A stretch of 64,000 nt of DNA, from NCBI GenBank assembly GCA_028023455.1, contig JAQFVV010012490.1, positions 1,242,001 to 1,306,000 of the forward strand, given 5' to 3'. A program made the position numbers and the translations under genes. This document shows, piece by piece, positions 39,148 to 50,660 of the stretch; position 1 is the first letter of the stretch; the number at the start of each line of letters is the position of its first letter. Below the pieces are notes generated by a model that saw only the letters and a program-made list of their open reading frames with translations, ran no database searches and had not been told where the DNA came from. Source of the stretch: Epiperipatus broadwayi (Eukaryota > Onychophora > Udeonychophora > Euonychophora > Peripatidae).

Positions 39148-39680
39148 TACATTTATGTAAGTATATGAAAGCACCACACCTAAACAATACCAAGAATGTC
39201 AATCTGAATATACTTTTTTATTGTGATAAAAGTGGATATCCACCTTTATATATGGCTTAATATGTTTATATAGATATTAAAGATTTACCCTTGACTGGAA
39301 GTGACTGAAATTTATAATTCAAAGAAAGTTTAAATAAACCTCATTAAACAGGCAAATATAACATGTTTTTAAAAAAGAATAACAAATATATAGTTTCAAT
39401 GCAGTTTAAAAATTAAAATTGTTTATTTGTTAGTCTACTTTCAAATACTGGTTATATTTGCCTGTTTAATGAGGTTTATTTAAACTTCTTTGAATTATAA
39501 ATGTTAATCACTTCCAGTCAAGTGTCACTCTTTAGTAGCTATATAAACATATTAGACCAAGATAAAGGTGGGGTATCAAAATTTATCACAATAAAAAAGG
39601 TTATTTTGACAATAAACAGATTGAGATTCTTGATATTATTTAAGTGTGGACTGCTTTTATATATTTACATTTATAAACCA
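39148..39680. repeat. Inverted-repeat unit, arms about 215 bp, loop about 90 bp, inserted in a LINE
   Basis: The left arm 39148-39360 and right arm 39450-39680 are reverse complements with modest divergence. Landmarks are GTTTAAATAAACCTCATTAA with TTAATGAGGTTTATTTAAAC, TTGACTGGAAGTGA with CACTTCCAGTCAA, and TTTATTGTGATAAA with TTTATCACAATAAA. Arms flank LINE RT homology that ends just outside at 39145. Related sequence recurs once more at 45519-45560. CCAATATA and CCAATCTA beside the two ends may be a decayed 8-bp duplication. Confidence 0.85.
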
Positions 39681-39717
39681 ATCTAACCTTGAACATTATT
39701 AGCTTTATTATCTAAGT

Positions 39718-40217
39718 CAGAGATGGGAAAATAGCGGGCTGAGGGCCACATGCAGCCCACTAAGAGTTTTTATGCGGCCCGCCAAGACAATCAGAAAAAT
39801 CTGCCTTGAACTGAGATTTCCTTCCTGTGTGCAACCGAAGATTCGTCTCGTATCGTATTTTCCACTAGGATGGCCACATCAATATACATATGCAGTGTAG
39901 ATATGATGTGTAGTGCTTTTCCAGTTGATCTGGTTAATTTCAGTTCTGTTTTTGCATTAGCAAATATATACATTTCCAATTTTAGTGCAACCATGAACCC
40001 TCTGAAAAAATGTAAAATCGGTGATGAATGTCATATGTTTAATGAAGAATAAATAAACAAATATTACTTTGGTAATACAAGGAATAAAGCAGTATGTTTA
40101 TTGTGTCATGAAAAAAAGGTGCGGCCTTCCACTAACCTTCGCTTCCACAAAATGGCCCCCGATGCGGCCTTCCTCCAACCTCTGCGCACCCCAAGCCAAA
40201 ACAATTGCCCACCCCTG
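39718..40217 (+). mobile_element. hAT-type element, internally deleted, with 8-bp TSD
   Basis: A 500-bp element flanked by ATCTAAGT at 39710-39717 and 40218-40225. Terminal inverted repeats are CAGAGATGGGAAAATAGC at the left and CAGGGGTGGGCAATTGTT at the inverted right end. Subterminal GCGGCC motifs occur at both ends. A short coding remnant from 39993 reads MNPLKKCKIGDECHMFNEE, stop, then INKYYFGNTRNKAVCLLCHE. This resembles the N-terminus of hAT transposases of the GTF2IRD2/ZBED5-like group with the first half (C-x2-C) of a BED-type zinc finger. The catalytic domain is absent, so it cannot move by itself. Confidence 0.9.
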
Positions 40218-41157
40218 ATCTAAGTCATCATCACCATTATCAAGCATTATCAATCCACTGCAGGCTGTTATCTAAGTAATATCTCTTATATAAAATCTCT
40301 ATCTTGTCTGTTATCTGAATATTATCTCATTGCTGTATAATTGGTTGTTTAATGAATTACTTTTTTTGTTATTGAATGCTTTAACATTATAAAAATGTTG
40401 AATTTGACAACCTTGGAAAAAAAAAAAAAGCTATACCTAACTAAACCATAATTTATATTACAAGTATTTTATGCAAAGGAAATAATTCCACCCTTTATAA
40501 TTAATAATCATTTTTATTGTGAAGCATATTTTATGCGAAGGAAGTAATTTTATCATTAATAAAAATCACTCAGAAAAAAATTAGTACATGTGCTTTTAAA
40601 TATAGTACAGAACTGAATATAGTATTTAAATCACAAAGAAAATGTGATCACAGTACATAAATTCATGTTTGAAAAGTAATATTTAGTGAGGGAAAAAAAT
40701 AGATGCTACAGTACCATATTTACATTTAGTTTTCATTAATGTATAAAATGAAGTCGTGTAGTTTGATATCACGTAGTTCATGCTAATTCCACCAATAATA
40801 GTTATTCATAATATTGTCAAATTCACATACAAATATAATAGGTATATTTAAAATTTTAAATTTAGAGGCTTAATTTGATTATGAGCATTTTTCTCAAAGC
40901 AAATAATTCCGCAAAGCAAAAAAAAATTGTTAAAGCAATCAATTAAAAAAAAAGATTAAATTAATTTTCACACATTTATTTCTATAATATTAAAATCTTT
41001 TGTTTAATTTACATTAAATCTTAAAAAAAACTATTAAAGCAACCAATTAAAAAAAAGATGGCCTATCTTGTATATATTATAAATTAATAATTTTTAACAG
41101 ATATTATTGTTGAAATATTTTTAATATGTGGAAATAACCATTATATTTTCATTTATA

Positions 41158-42049
41158 TGAGGGAGAACCAAAAAATAACCAGAATCATTCTATGTTAGCA
41201 CGCCTGTTGTAGTATATGCTTCTGCCATTAGATATGTCTTATGGGGAGTCTTCTGCATCAATCTTCCAAATGATATCACCTTGTGAAATCTTGGTGCCAC
41301 ATAACACATTTTTTTATAAAGTGCATTTGCATTTCAAGTATTTGTTGATTTTTGTAATGGCTGAAAAGTTGGAACAATGAAATTCTGTTTTCTTTTAGAG
41401 AAAACATTTGAAATACATGAAATAGATTACAAGCAAACTTCTCTGGAAAAAACACATGTTTAAAAGTAGTTTAATGGAAGTGTCAAATTCACCATGTACC
41501 AAAAAAGTGTGGCAAGAGAAATCCAATGTCAAGATAATGCTGATTTTTTTTTTTATGTGCAAATGACAGTATTCATTCAAAATTTGTTAATAATGACCAG
41601 GTATTTAAAACTTACAAGTTCTGAAAAGTTTCTGTGATACAGTTAAATATCCCATTGAGTGGCAATGATGAGTGAAAGTTTCACCATGACAATGCATCAG
41701 CTCATAAAACCCTGAGTGTGAAATGATTTTTGAATAAATTCTGCATGCCCTAGCTTATCTATCAGTCATATTCACTCAATCTCAATATGGCTTCTTTTTA
41801 TTTCTTGAATGAAAAAAATGACTCAAAATTTTTTTTTTGTGAATGTATAAGTGATGAAGAGAAAAGCAACACAGGCTTTATACTTTGCAAGAGTTTCTGG
41901 ACTACTTTGAAAATTGAAAAACATGTTTAGCCTGATGCATTGCATTAAATGGACTATACTTTGAAAGGGATTCTATTTCTAAAATCTAAAAATTAAAAAA
42001 AAAAAATAATTTTATTACAAAATTCCAGTTATTTTGGAGTCATCCCTCA
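41158..42049 (+). mobile_element. Mariner element with degenerate transposase
   Basis: An 892-bp element flanked by TA (41156-41157 and 42050-42051). The terminal inverted repeats align with a few mismatches and gaps: TGAGGGAGAACCAAAAAATA at the left and TGAGGGATGACTCCAAAATA at the inverted right end. The transposase remnant runs on the plus strand: MAEKLEQ near 41359, KSNVKIMLIFFF near 41520 (the first catalytic Asp region), FHHDNASAHKTLSVK near 41690 (matching HHDNAPAH of mariner, second Asp present), and YSLNLNMASFYF where YSPDLAPCDFFLF is expected, with the third catalytic Asp lost. Stops and frameshifts are frequent. Length is somewhat short of a full mariner (about 1.3 kb). Confidence 0.9.
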
Positions 42050-42439
42050 TATATATAAAAATATATGACAGGAGATTCCATTTAGAAAATGTATCTCTTT
42101 TGGATGCAAAAAGTGTTTAAAGTTTGCTATTTTAATTAAATGCTATCTATTAACATCTGATTGCAGTTTTTATTTCCACATATTAAAAATATTTCAATCA
42201 GTATCTATATTACTGCTGAGTTTATTTGACTTTAAGACTATTATATATATGAATAATGTTAATGAACACATTTACCAATAATGGTTTGGTTTTAGATCTT
42301 TTTTTTTTGAAACTCCAGAAATATATCATTTACTCATAAAATATTTCCTGGTTCAATCAAGAATAAGTTCAAGTTTCATCATCATTTATAGATTTTATCA
42401 GATTGAATATTGTGAAAAAAAAACCCTGAAATTTTGCTC

Positions 42440-43337
42440 CAATAATTCTTTTTCTCATTCTATCAATTTTGAACCCAAGTCTGAAATATAAGATTGGTAT
42501 CTCATTAGCAGTGACCTAGTATCTTTTACATGTACTTCTACATTCATCAAGTCTTTGCAAAAATAATCTTGTAAAGTTTTGTTTTCTTCATTATCTCTCT
42601 CCACTTCTCTGCTACTACGCAATGATTTTATAAGTCTGTCAGCAATTTTCAATCTTTGGTAGTTAGAAGTTGACATTAAATAAGCATAGTTCATTTTGTT
42701 CCAACTTGGAATGAATTGCTTTCAATATCCATGAGAGATGGACTTTCTGAAAGCTATTGTCATAAGTTTATTAAACTTATCATAGCAAGAGGGAATTGGA
42801 GATATTCTATTAATATTCTGTTCAACCTAACAAGTATAATGATTCCAGTTAGCTTTAATTATGTTTCATTCTAGAATAAGATACCTTTCAAATATAGGAA
42901 TGTGAATTTCAAGAGTGATTAGACTTGATTTATGTTGACCATGAAGGAAATGAACCAATATCAGTAATTCAACAAGAAATGATAAATCATTTTTTGTTAA
43001 AAAAAAAAAAAAATTCTTTTGTTTCAATCTGCCTGAATGGAATGTATTCTCTTGCCTGTTGTTGTAAGATAAGTGCATAATTTTTAAATTCATTCATTCG
43101 AAAAGTTGACAACCTGCTTGATCCAGATTTACATGTCTCTAAAGAATAATATGAGAATTGAAGTCTCTTATAAATATAAGTGTAGAAAGATCTGGAAGAG
43201 GAGAGTAGAGCCAGTTTGTATTCAAAAAATTATAAAACTGCAACCATAAAAATAATCTACTGAATTCCAAATAGCTATTATAATATCATTTGAACTATCT
43301 TCATTAGAATGCTGTCTATCAATAATAGACATATATC
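42440..43337 (-). pseudogene. LINE endonuclease body and linker
   Basis: Going down the minus strand: IIDRQHSNEDSSN and AIWNSV (endonuclease core), SPLPDLSTLIFIRDFNSHI (the usual GDFNxH motif with Gly changed to Arg), a stop, then MNLKIMHLSYNNRQENTFHS, a poly-A expansion (43001-43014 on the plus strand), LTKNDLSFLVELLILVHF, HGQHKSSLITLEIHIPIF (catalytic S-x-H segment changed to GQH), IIKANWNHY, and finally IPSWNKMNYAYLMSTSNY in the post-endonuclease linker. Frameshifts and stops are frequent. Confidence 0.8.
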
Positions 43338-44256
43338 ACATGATCACTATCTCATACTAGCACAATAATTGTTATTAAACAATTCAAAACAAAACAACCC
43401 TATAGTGGCTCTTGTGTAACAAGAGCAATCAAGGATGCCAGAAGGCTTGTGCATAAAATCCTTCTAGTGCCTCTCATCCAATATCCCCAGACTAGTTTCT
43501 GGCTTGGATTGAAAATATTAATAGTGTTTTCAATTTCATTCTCATAGTTTTGTAGTTAAATAGAGTTAAAAGGTGGGTGCTGGAGGGTTGCATTAGATCC
43601 TAAGATCTAGGTGCAGTGCTCTCAGATCCAAGGCTCCTCACTGATGAAGGCCACAAGCCAGAAACTAGTCTGGGGATATTGGATGAGTAGGCACTAGATA
43701 GGGATTTTATGCACAAGCCTTCTGGCATCCATTGATTGCTCTTGTTAGCACAAGATGGCACTACTATATGGAGAGTGTTGTTTTGTTTTGAATTGTTTAA
43801 TAACAATTATTGTGCTAGTATGAGATAGTGATCATGTGATGTTTAGTGGTTTAACACCAATCCTGCCTAATAGGATAGTGGTGGCTATGGTTGTTAAAGA
43901 GCCAAAGACACCAAAATGTATGGGTACTGAATTGAGTTCAGACCCATATGACTATATAAGCTATTGAGCTTGGATTGAAAATATTAATAGTGTTTTCAAT
44001 TTCATTCTCATAGTTTTGTAGTTAAATAGAGTTAAAAGGTGGGTGCTGGAGGGTTGCATTAGATCCTAAGATCTAGGTGCAGTGCTCTCAGATCCAAGGC
44101 TCCTCACTGATGAAGGCCACAAGCCAGAAACTAGTCTGGGGATATTGGATGAGTAGGCACTAGATAGGGATTTTATGCACAAGCCTTCTGGCATCCATTG
44201 ATTGCTCTTGTTAGCACAAGATGGCACTACTATATGGAGAGTGTTGTTTTGTTTTG
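43338..44256. mobile_element. Foldback SINE-like insertion with internal duplication and 14-bp TSD
   Basis: A 919-bp insertion flanked by AATAGACATATATC (43324-43337 and 44257-44270). Arms 43335-43505 and 43654-43841 are close reverse complements (CATGATCACTATCTCATACT with AGTATGAGATAGTGATCATG). A 292-bp unit at 43502-43793 is repeated exactly at 43968-44259. Between them, at 43876-43960, lies a tRNA-like head with GGTGGCTATGGTTGTTAAAG and GAGTTCAGACCC, which may be A- and B-box remnants. The insert lies within the LINE endonuclease coding region. The exact internal repeat suggests either a recent duplication or insertion of a dimer. Confidence 0.85.
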
Positions 44257-44308
44257 AATAGACATATATCCAATAATTTTAAGATATACATTATTAGAAG
44301 AATAATGA

Positions 44309-44440
44309 CCCCCCCCCCCCAAAGCATAACTATACCAGCATTGTACTGAACAATTAATTTGCTAAGAATATTCATTTTTGATATTAATATATTCTTAATG
44401 TTAAATTGAAGTAATTTTATTGTGTTTACTAAGTGAATAT
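44309..44440 (-). pseudogene. LINE endonuclease, N-terminal segment
   Basis: Minus-strand reading KLLQFNIKNILISKMNIL and SKLIVQYNAGIVML matches the beginning of APE-type endonucleases of LINEs (LQWNxxG...L...IxxLQE). The QE-type metal-binding residues that should follow are replaced by a 12-base poly-G run on the coding strand (44320-44309). The frame resumes as HYSSNNVYLKIIGYMS across the SINE target site. Confidence 0.6.
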
Positions 44441-44840
44441 TGTTCTGTCAAAAGAATACCTGGCAGTTGGGGTATTCCATTTGCCAAAGTTTGAATAGAT
44501 GATACTTCCCATGACTCTGCAAATACCATGTATTAGCATATCAATATAACTGGTTCAATATGGTAACCAGATCTCATCTTGATGAACTCCTGGTTAAAGA
44601 TTGTAAATTCTTAAAAAAATGACTTTAATTTACCACTTTCATTGTCTTATAAATAAATATATCAGAATAATATCACTATAGAAGCACATAATATATGAAC
44701 AATACTTTTAGTAAAAGTTTGAAAAATAATCATAATCATTTATAATTTTGAATCAAATATATTTCTATAATTGTTTCTTTGAATATATTTCTAGATGCTT
44801 CTAAATGAAATATACCAAACATTCCTATAATTTATCTTAC

Positions 44841-44992
44841 CGTTGATTCAGAAAAACTTCCATAGTCTGATGTGGATCGGTTAGGTGATACAATGATCTC
44901 TCTAAGATGTGTCGAAGAACGTCTTCGCCTGGCATGTGAACAATTGTTTGGTATTTTATAAGCACAGCGTTTGTGAAAGTTTAAACCACAAC
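44841..44992 (-). CDS. PRKD: Protein kinase D, internal exon: C-terminal half of C1a plus basic linker
   Basis: Minus-strand exon of 152 bp between acceptor TTTAATAG and donor GTAAGA. The spliced G|GT makes the Gly of CEGCG, so the frame joins the previous exon exactly. It supplies the rest of C1a: [17 protein letters not shown], with the last zinc ligands C, H, C and C correctly spaced. A basic Ser-rich stretch follows, [19 protein letters not shown] and then [14 protein letters not shown]. In vertebrate PKD the equivalent RRRR-x-S segment after C1a is a phosphorylation and 14-3-3 binding site; conservation of RRRRSS suggests the same regulation, but that is inference. The exon ends in phase 0. 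It lies inside a dense transposon region: a LINE ends about 0.4 kb to its left. Confidence 0.95.
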
Positions 44993-47312
44993 CTATTAAA
45001 TAAATTTTATAAAATAAAATTATCAGTATGCATTCATATATAAATAATACTATTAAATTACAAATCTTTATTAATTAATTAACAAAATGATAACATTCAG
45101 CCTTTTTGTTTGAAAATGAATCATTCATTGATAAATATCATATAAAAACATGATTATATATATAAAAAACAATAACCATAAAATAGGATCAAAAATATAA
45201 GATAAAATTTCTTTGTGTAAAAGTTAAATAATAAGCAGTGGAAGAAATTTTTTTTATGTGATGTTTATATATACATAAGCACACTTATCATCTAAGCATA
45301 TATGCACCATATATAAATTAATTTATAATTAGTTTCCAACCAGTAACCACCTAAACATTCACAGTAAATATAGCAACCAATATCTCTAACTGCTGTCAAG
45401 GCAACCTTCACACCTTTTAATAGCAAGAATGGAAATCCATTCTTACTAATGATCCATTGAATATATATGGACACTTAAAGATTGCAACTTGACTACAGAG
45501 TATGAAATATTGTTACAATGAAGTTTAAATAAACCTCTTTAAACATGAAATAAACATGTCACTATAATGCAGACTAATAAATAGTCATCTAAAACATTAT
45601 TTATTTATTTATGTATAGCTTATTATGAATAAGAACATAGTCTGTAACTGACTACATATTAAAATAGGATTGAATCCTCTTATTTATATTAGTTAAACAG
45701 ATTTTAGTTAAAAAAAAAAAAAAGGATGAAATACATGCAATTATTAATACTCTTGAAGATCAATATGCATTTACATAAATATATTCTGGATAAGTGGGAA
45801 TGATAATTCCATTTTTTTAATCAACTTTACCATAAGTGGGTGTGTGTATATTGTAAAGAAGCGATTATTTACTTTATGAAATTCACACATTAATTTGTAG
45901 TCTTTTACAGCATCAATTAATAAATGTATATACTAAAATATGCATAGAAATAACTTTTGTAATTAAATATATTTAAAGCTTATAAGATATAAGTAGAAGC
46001 ATTTAAACATTAATTATTATATATAATAGTCAAATACTGAATTGTAAACTATGACAATACAGAGTTCACAGAAAACTTCTTTAGCTGAGGTAAGCCTCCA
46101 AACTAATTCTAAATTAGAATAGATTTGAGCAGATTTAATTTATTTTATTGCAAGGTATAAAAAATAAAATACATATAATTATTAAAAATGATGCTCATTG
46201 TAATCGACATGTAAGCATATAATTGTAATCTCAACAGGCAGGATTTATAATTAATTCCATTTGCTTTTATAAATAGTAACATTATATAAAGGGTTATTTT
46301 ATTACACTCATTAATTATCTAAAAGGTAACACATTAATAACTGAAAATTTTAAAAATAAATAACACATTCATTACAAATATATAAAATTTAAAATAGTAA
46401 TTAAAAAGCCCATTGTGGGCAAAAACTTCTCAACAACTCCTTATAGAGGAAGGGTGAAGAAGGTAGTATTCATAAGATTTTTTAATTTTTGATAGTTTAT
46501 TTTTTATTCATGATTTATCTTTTATTTTATAAAGATAGTAAGTTTGACATATGCTATTATTCACTGTTTTGACTAGTTATTTCATATTTGACTATAGATA
46601 ATTAATTCATTAAGATTTAAAAATGAATAGAAATTATCTCGAAAGTTAATGTTTCTCTACATTGATGTGTTTATATCTGTTTTGATTTGAAGTTCAGTCT
46701 GAATAATACCTTTCATCAAACTTGAAATAGTCATTCTACATATGCTGAGCAATTTGATAAAAAGGCTAGCACCTTGATATTAACAATATTTAATCAGTGT
46801 TTGTATACATATATAGATAACATTTATTTCTATATATATTATAATTTATTATAATGACGTTTAAATGTCTTATTGAATCACAATGTATTTATAACATTCA
46901 TCATAATCAAATAGTCAAATAGAAAATATTTATTAGCCTAATAAATTATCAGTTGCTGAGTTTCCTTTCCTTGTTTTAACATTTAATTAAAAATAGTTAC
47001 ATATTCATTTTTTGACCAATAATTGGATTTTACACAAGCTAACTATCTGTAAAACATTCTAATTTGTATGAAGATTCTCAGCTATCGAAAAAATATCCAA
47101 TGTTTCATCCAAATTCATACTCCAAGTCATGGGATGGTAGCAGAATGAATTGACTATATTATAAGGTTTGTTATACATTATACATGTTTAAATGTCTAGG
47201 TAACAGGATATTCTTAATAAATAATTAGTGATACCCTATTACCCTTTATCATTTTCTTCATTATAATGTACTTTTAGATCCCCCACATTTTACATCCTGC
47301 ATAAAATTTGAT

Positions 47313-47468
47313 AAGTAAAAAACAGGCAAAACTCACTATACTTATGGCCATTCATTTCAATTATTATCCTAGCTTGCAGTGAATGGCAATACATATAGTA
47401 AGTTTTGCCTGTTTTAATAACAGTTATAAGCAAGTATAAGAAATGGTGATCATGTGAAGTAAAAAACA
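47313..47468. mobile_element. Foldback SINE-like element, short copy with 12-bp TSD
   Basis: The direct repeat AAGTAAAAAACA occurs at 47313-47324 and 47457-47468. Between them ACAGGCAAAACTCAC...TATGGCCATTC and GAATGGCAATACATATAGTA...GTTTTGCCTGTT form a short inverted repeat with the family middle deleted. The right end has GGTGATCATGTG. This looks like a deletion derivative made of the two arms only. Confidence 0.8.
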
Positions 47469-48585
47469 CATGATTAAAATACTTATTAAATTAACATATT
47501 ATTTTTACAAATTTCAGAAGTAACACCAGTTTCAAAGTCAAGTCACAAAATTGTTTCAATATCATTAAATCTATCAATAATTATTTTTTAATTTCATCCA
47601 GATAAAGATTCCTCACAGCTTTCATTATCTATCTAAGATAAAATTACAGTTCCCATTAATTAATTCTTTACAAAAGTAAACAGTTAATAACAAACCAACT
47701 CAAAAAACAATTGAAGAATTAAAAATCTATATTTAAAACAAAGCAATTCATTTGTAAAAAGTATTTAAAAGTTATTAATAATATGTTTTAAAAATAGTTT
47801 TTCTTGTTCTTCAGAAAATAAAAATACTAAATCTGATACTGTACTATGAAATTATTTCTAATCAAATTACAAGTCCCTAAAAGTGTTGCAATAATTTGAG
47901 AAATAACACAATGCAAATATGAAACTGGTGTCTAACTTTTTTTGACAACAATCACAGCGAATAGTTTTCCAAATTAATTAAACATTAGCAATAGGTATTT
48001 GTAATATTACTGCCCATAGTCTACTTTTGCCAATTTTCATATTTGGTTTCAGATGCCATCTTAAAAGTAAAAGATAAAAGATGATCTGGATGATTGTAGT
48101 AGTATGAAACTTCTTTTATTAGTGAAGGCTAAATAAATTTACAAATCTATTTTTTTTTTTAATACTCAAAATATCAATATTTATAAAGTTTGAAAATGAA
48201 TAAATTTTGGACATTTTTCTGGGTGTATGAATGCTATTATTTGTGATCTATTTGTGTTTCTACACAATATAATTTAGAATTAAGATTATTCAAGAAATAA
48301 TATTGCTTATTGATAAAATTTAAAAGAATTTATCAGGTTAGGAGTTAATTATGTTAATGCAGAATATCAAATCTATTCATACAGGAAAATTTGAATTAAT
48401 AGTTATTTTGTTAAATATAATATCTCATTTTGTAAATCTACCAAACTTTATGGTTCAAGTTAATATGAAAATGTAAAATAAATGAATAAGAAAGTATTAA
48501 AAGCACTAAGTCAGCTTTTGGTAGATTACTACTAGAATCATAGTGCTGAATAAAACTATGCTAGTAAAAACAAGCATATATAATG

Positions 48586-48963
48586 TTGAAGACCAATATA
48601 TAAATCATGCTCAGTTGTGTAAATTAGATGTTCCATTTTTTTTGATAATGGGTCACAGGAATCATTTCTATTTATAGAATGTGAATTCCTTGCAATAGAC
48701 CAGATCTTTTTATATTTTCTTTTCCTATCAACCTCTTGGCACATATTGTTATTACAGTGAAGGGAGAAAAGGTGTGACCCTAGCCAGCTCATGATCAAAA
48801 AAGATCGATTTGTATTCATGATTTAATTTTGCTTTATTATATGAATACATGTGCTGGGTGACTCTCATTGATCTATTAACATAAGATTCCTGTGTCCCAT
48901 TATAAAACAAATGGAACATCTAATTTACATACTTAGTCTGATTTGCATACTGGTCTTTGCCAC
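48586..48963. repeat. Inverted repeat, arms about 95 bp, spacer about 190 bp
   Basis: GAAGACCAATATATAAATCA with GTGTAAATTAGATGTTCCAT on the left is mirrored by ATGGAACATCTAATTTACAT and TGATTTGCATACTGGTCTTT on the right. GGGTCACAGGAATC mirrors GATTCCTGTGTCCC. No coding content. An 87-codon minus ORF across it has no recognised domain. Confidence 0.85.
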
Positions 48964-49899
48964 TATATATTATAATGGGGTGGATATAGTGGGGTTGAGG
49001 TGGAAGTGAACCTGGGGTGATGGAAAATCATCTTCTACCCCAGTTCAACAAGATATTTCAAATAATTATTTAATATAATATATACAATAATATTAAAAAT
49101 TATAGAAGTAATGTTATATAAGAGCATGAGACATTTTGATAACTCTCTGATATATCAGCCCAATTAACTCACTATTATAATCACAATTAACTATAAATCA
49201 ACCAGCATGTATTATCAATAAAAATAAGCAATACTCATCATTGTGAGTAATTAACAATAAAATCAAATCAACAGTCAATTGGTGACTGGATTTGAAATTT
49301 GTCTACTGTAGACCAGACCAACTATTTAGCCTTTGTTAGCTTGGGACAATTATTTAAACATTAATTAGGATGGACAAATTAAGTGCTTATCCATAGAATA
49401 TACAACCATAAAAACAACAATGCTGGGATATGAAAACATGTTGATCATCATCAATGCTCTGGTCATTTAGTACCATTAGTATATGGATTAACTATAAACT
49501 TAATTTCTACTAGAGACTAAACAAAATAAAATGTAGTGCATGGACTTTAAAGAATATTCTCTTTGGACCAACCAGGATGTCATCATCATCACTGATGGGA
49601 ATGTCATCATCATCAATGGTGCCCATAAACACTAATATGCACCCACTTTATATATCAGACCATTATACATGAATATAGCTCAGAGAACATAAGCTCTGTA
49701 ACTGCTACTGTGATCAAGAGATGTCACAACATATAATATTCTAAAAACTATTTAGAATCAAGTTCACTGGAATAATTTTAACAAGTGAATACAAGTTTAT
49801 TAACAATAATAAAAAATGATATTAAGGTCTTTAGAATATGGCTATTCATGTACAAGCTTCTGATTTTTGATTAATATACAAAATTTAAGTTATTACATT

Positions 49900-50640
49900 G
49901 TGATTTATATATATGTTCCAATATACAACACCTATATATATCCGCACACAGACATGCAGTATAATTTTAAAAATGAACATATTAGAATTGTCATAAAATA
50001 ATGCAATAAATGATTAAATTTATATATGTGTCTATCTGACATACATTGGTTATTTGTATATAGATATGCAGTACAGTTGATGAATATATTTCAATCATCA
50101 TATAAAATATAATAAGTGATTAAATTTTAAGTTATCACATTTAAATAATACAAATATTTATTAATGTATCTGTGTGCGCCCATAGAAATGTATGTGCACA
50201 CTTGTCCTTTATACAATAATATTTTAATTTATCAAAATAAAATATCTTCTTTCATAATTAATTCCGTGTTGAAAATATATAAAATTCACTTATATGTATG
50301 TGTATATATACATATAAAATAACTAGAATCAGTTATTAAATTCTTTCATAAAAAGATTTCTTTTTCTTTGTGTTTTGACAGGTTACTCTAAAAAGATTTG
50401 TTTTTTCGATTTCCTTTTTTTTTTTCCAAAAATAGGATGGTTAATCAATTAATTCTTTATTCTTAGATTTTTAATCCAAGCAAAATTATTTACTTGTTTC
50501 ACTCTCTTTTTTAAAAAAACATAGATTTTAAATATTTTCACTATAGAAATTATTTAAAATATTGTTCTCGATTAGTAAAATATACTTTTCACAGTTAACT
50601 CCATGTTGAAAATATATAAATTTCACCTGTTCTATTTAAT
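49900..50640. repeat. Degenerate tandem repeat region
   Basis: Units of roughly 125 bp recur (GACATGCAGTATAATT and GATATGCAGTACAGTT; AATGATTAAATT and AGTGATTAAATT). Further right GTGTTGAAAATATATAAA and ATGTTGAAAATATATAAA repeat about 340 bp apart. A block at 50520-50600 is loosely repeated at 51465-51540, on the other side of the TTAA-flanked element. Identities are moderate. Confidence 0.5.
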
Positions 50641-50660
50641 GATTAATGTTTCTTTTTTAA

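Larger units (their letters stand above)
38500..44470 (-). mobile_element. Decayed APE-type LINE interrupted by four later insertions
   Basis: Minus-strand coding fragments occur in the expected order for a non-LTR retrotransposon: endonuclease start (44440-44309), endonuclease body (44256 region and 43337-42700), linker (42700-42440), and reverse transcriptase (39137-38500). They are separated by a foldback SINE (43338-44256), a mariner (41158-42049), a hAT derivative (39718-40217) and an inverted-repeat unit (39148-39680). The endonuclease frame resumes across the SINE at its target duplication, which shows one element. Bases 42050-42440 and 40218-41157 would hold the missing linker and RT N-terminus, but I could not read them. 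Confidence 0.75.
12047..44840 (-). other. PRKD giant intron, 32.8 kb, rich in mobile elements
   Basis: Intron between the exon ending the C1a region and the exon starting C1b. Recognisable items are listed separately: LINE fragments (12.4-13.0, 15.95-17.2, 38.5-44.5 kb), Tigger-like elements (20.8-21.6 and 23.4-24.6 kb), foldback repeats (26.7-27.5, 39.15-39.68, 43.3-43.85 kb), SINE-like copies, a hAT and a mariner. I see nothing recognisable in 13040-15950, 17210-20090, 24590-26700, 27480-30900, 31150-35070 and 35225-38230 apart from microsatellites and homopolymers. Confidence 0.9.

Noticed and set aside
42600-42720. Possible separate host gene in the 79-codon minus ORF at 42455-42694
   Set aside because: It continues directly from LINE endonuclease coding (IPSWN linker motif), so it is part of the LINE.
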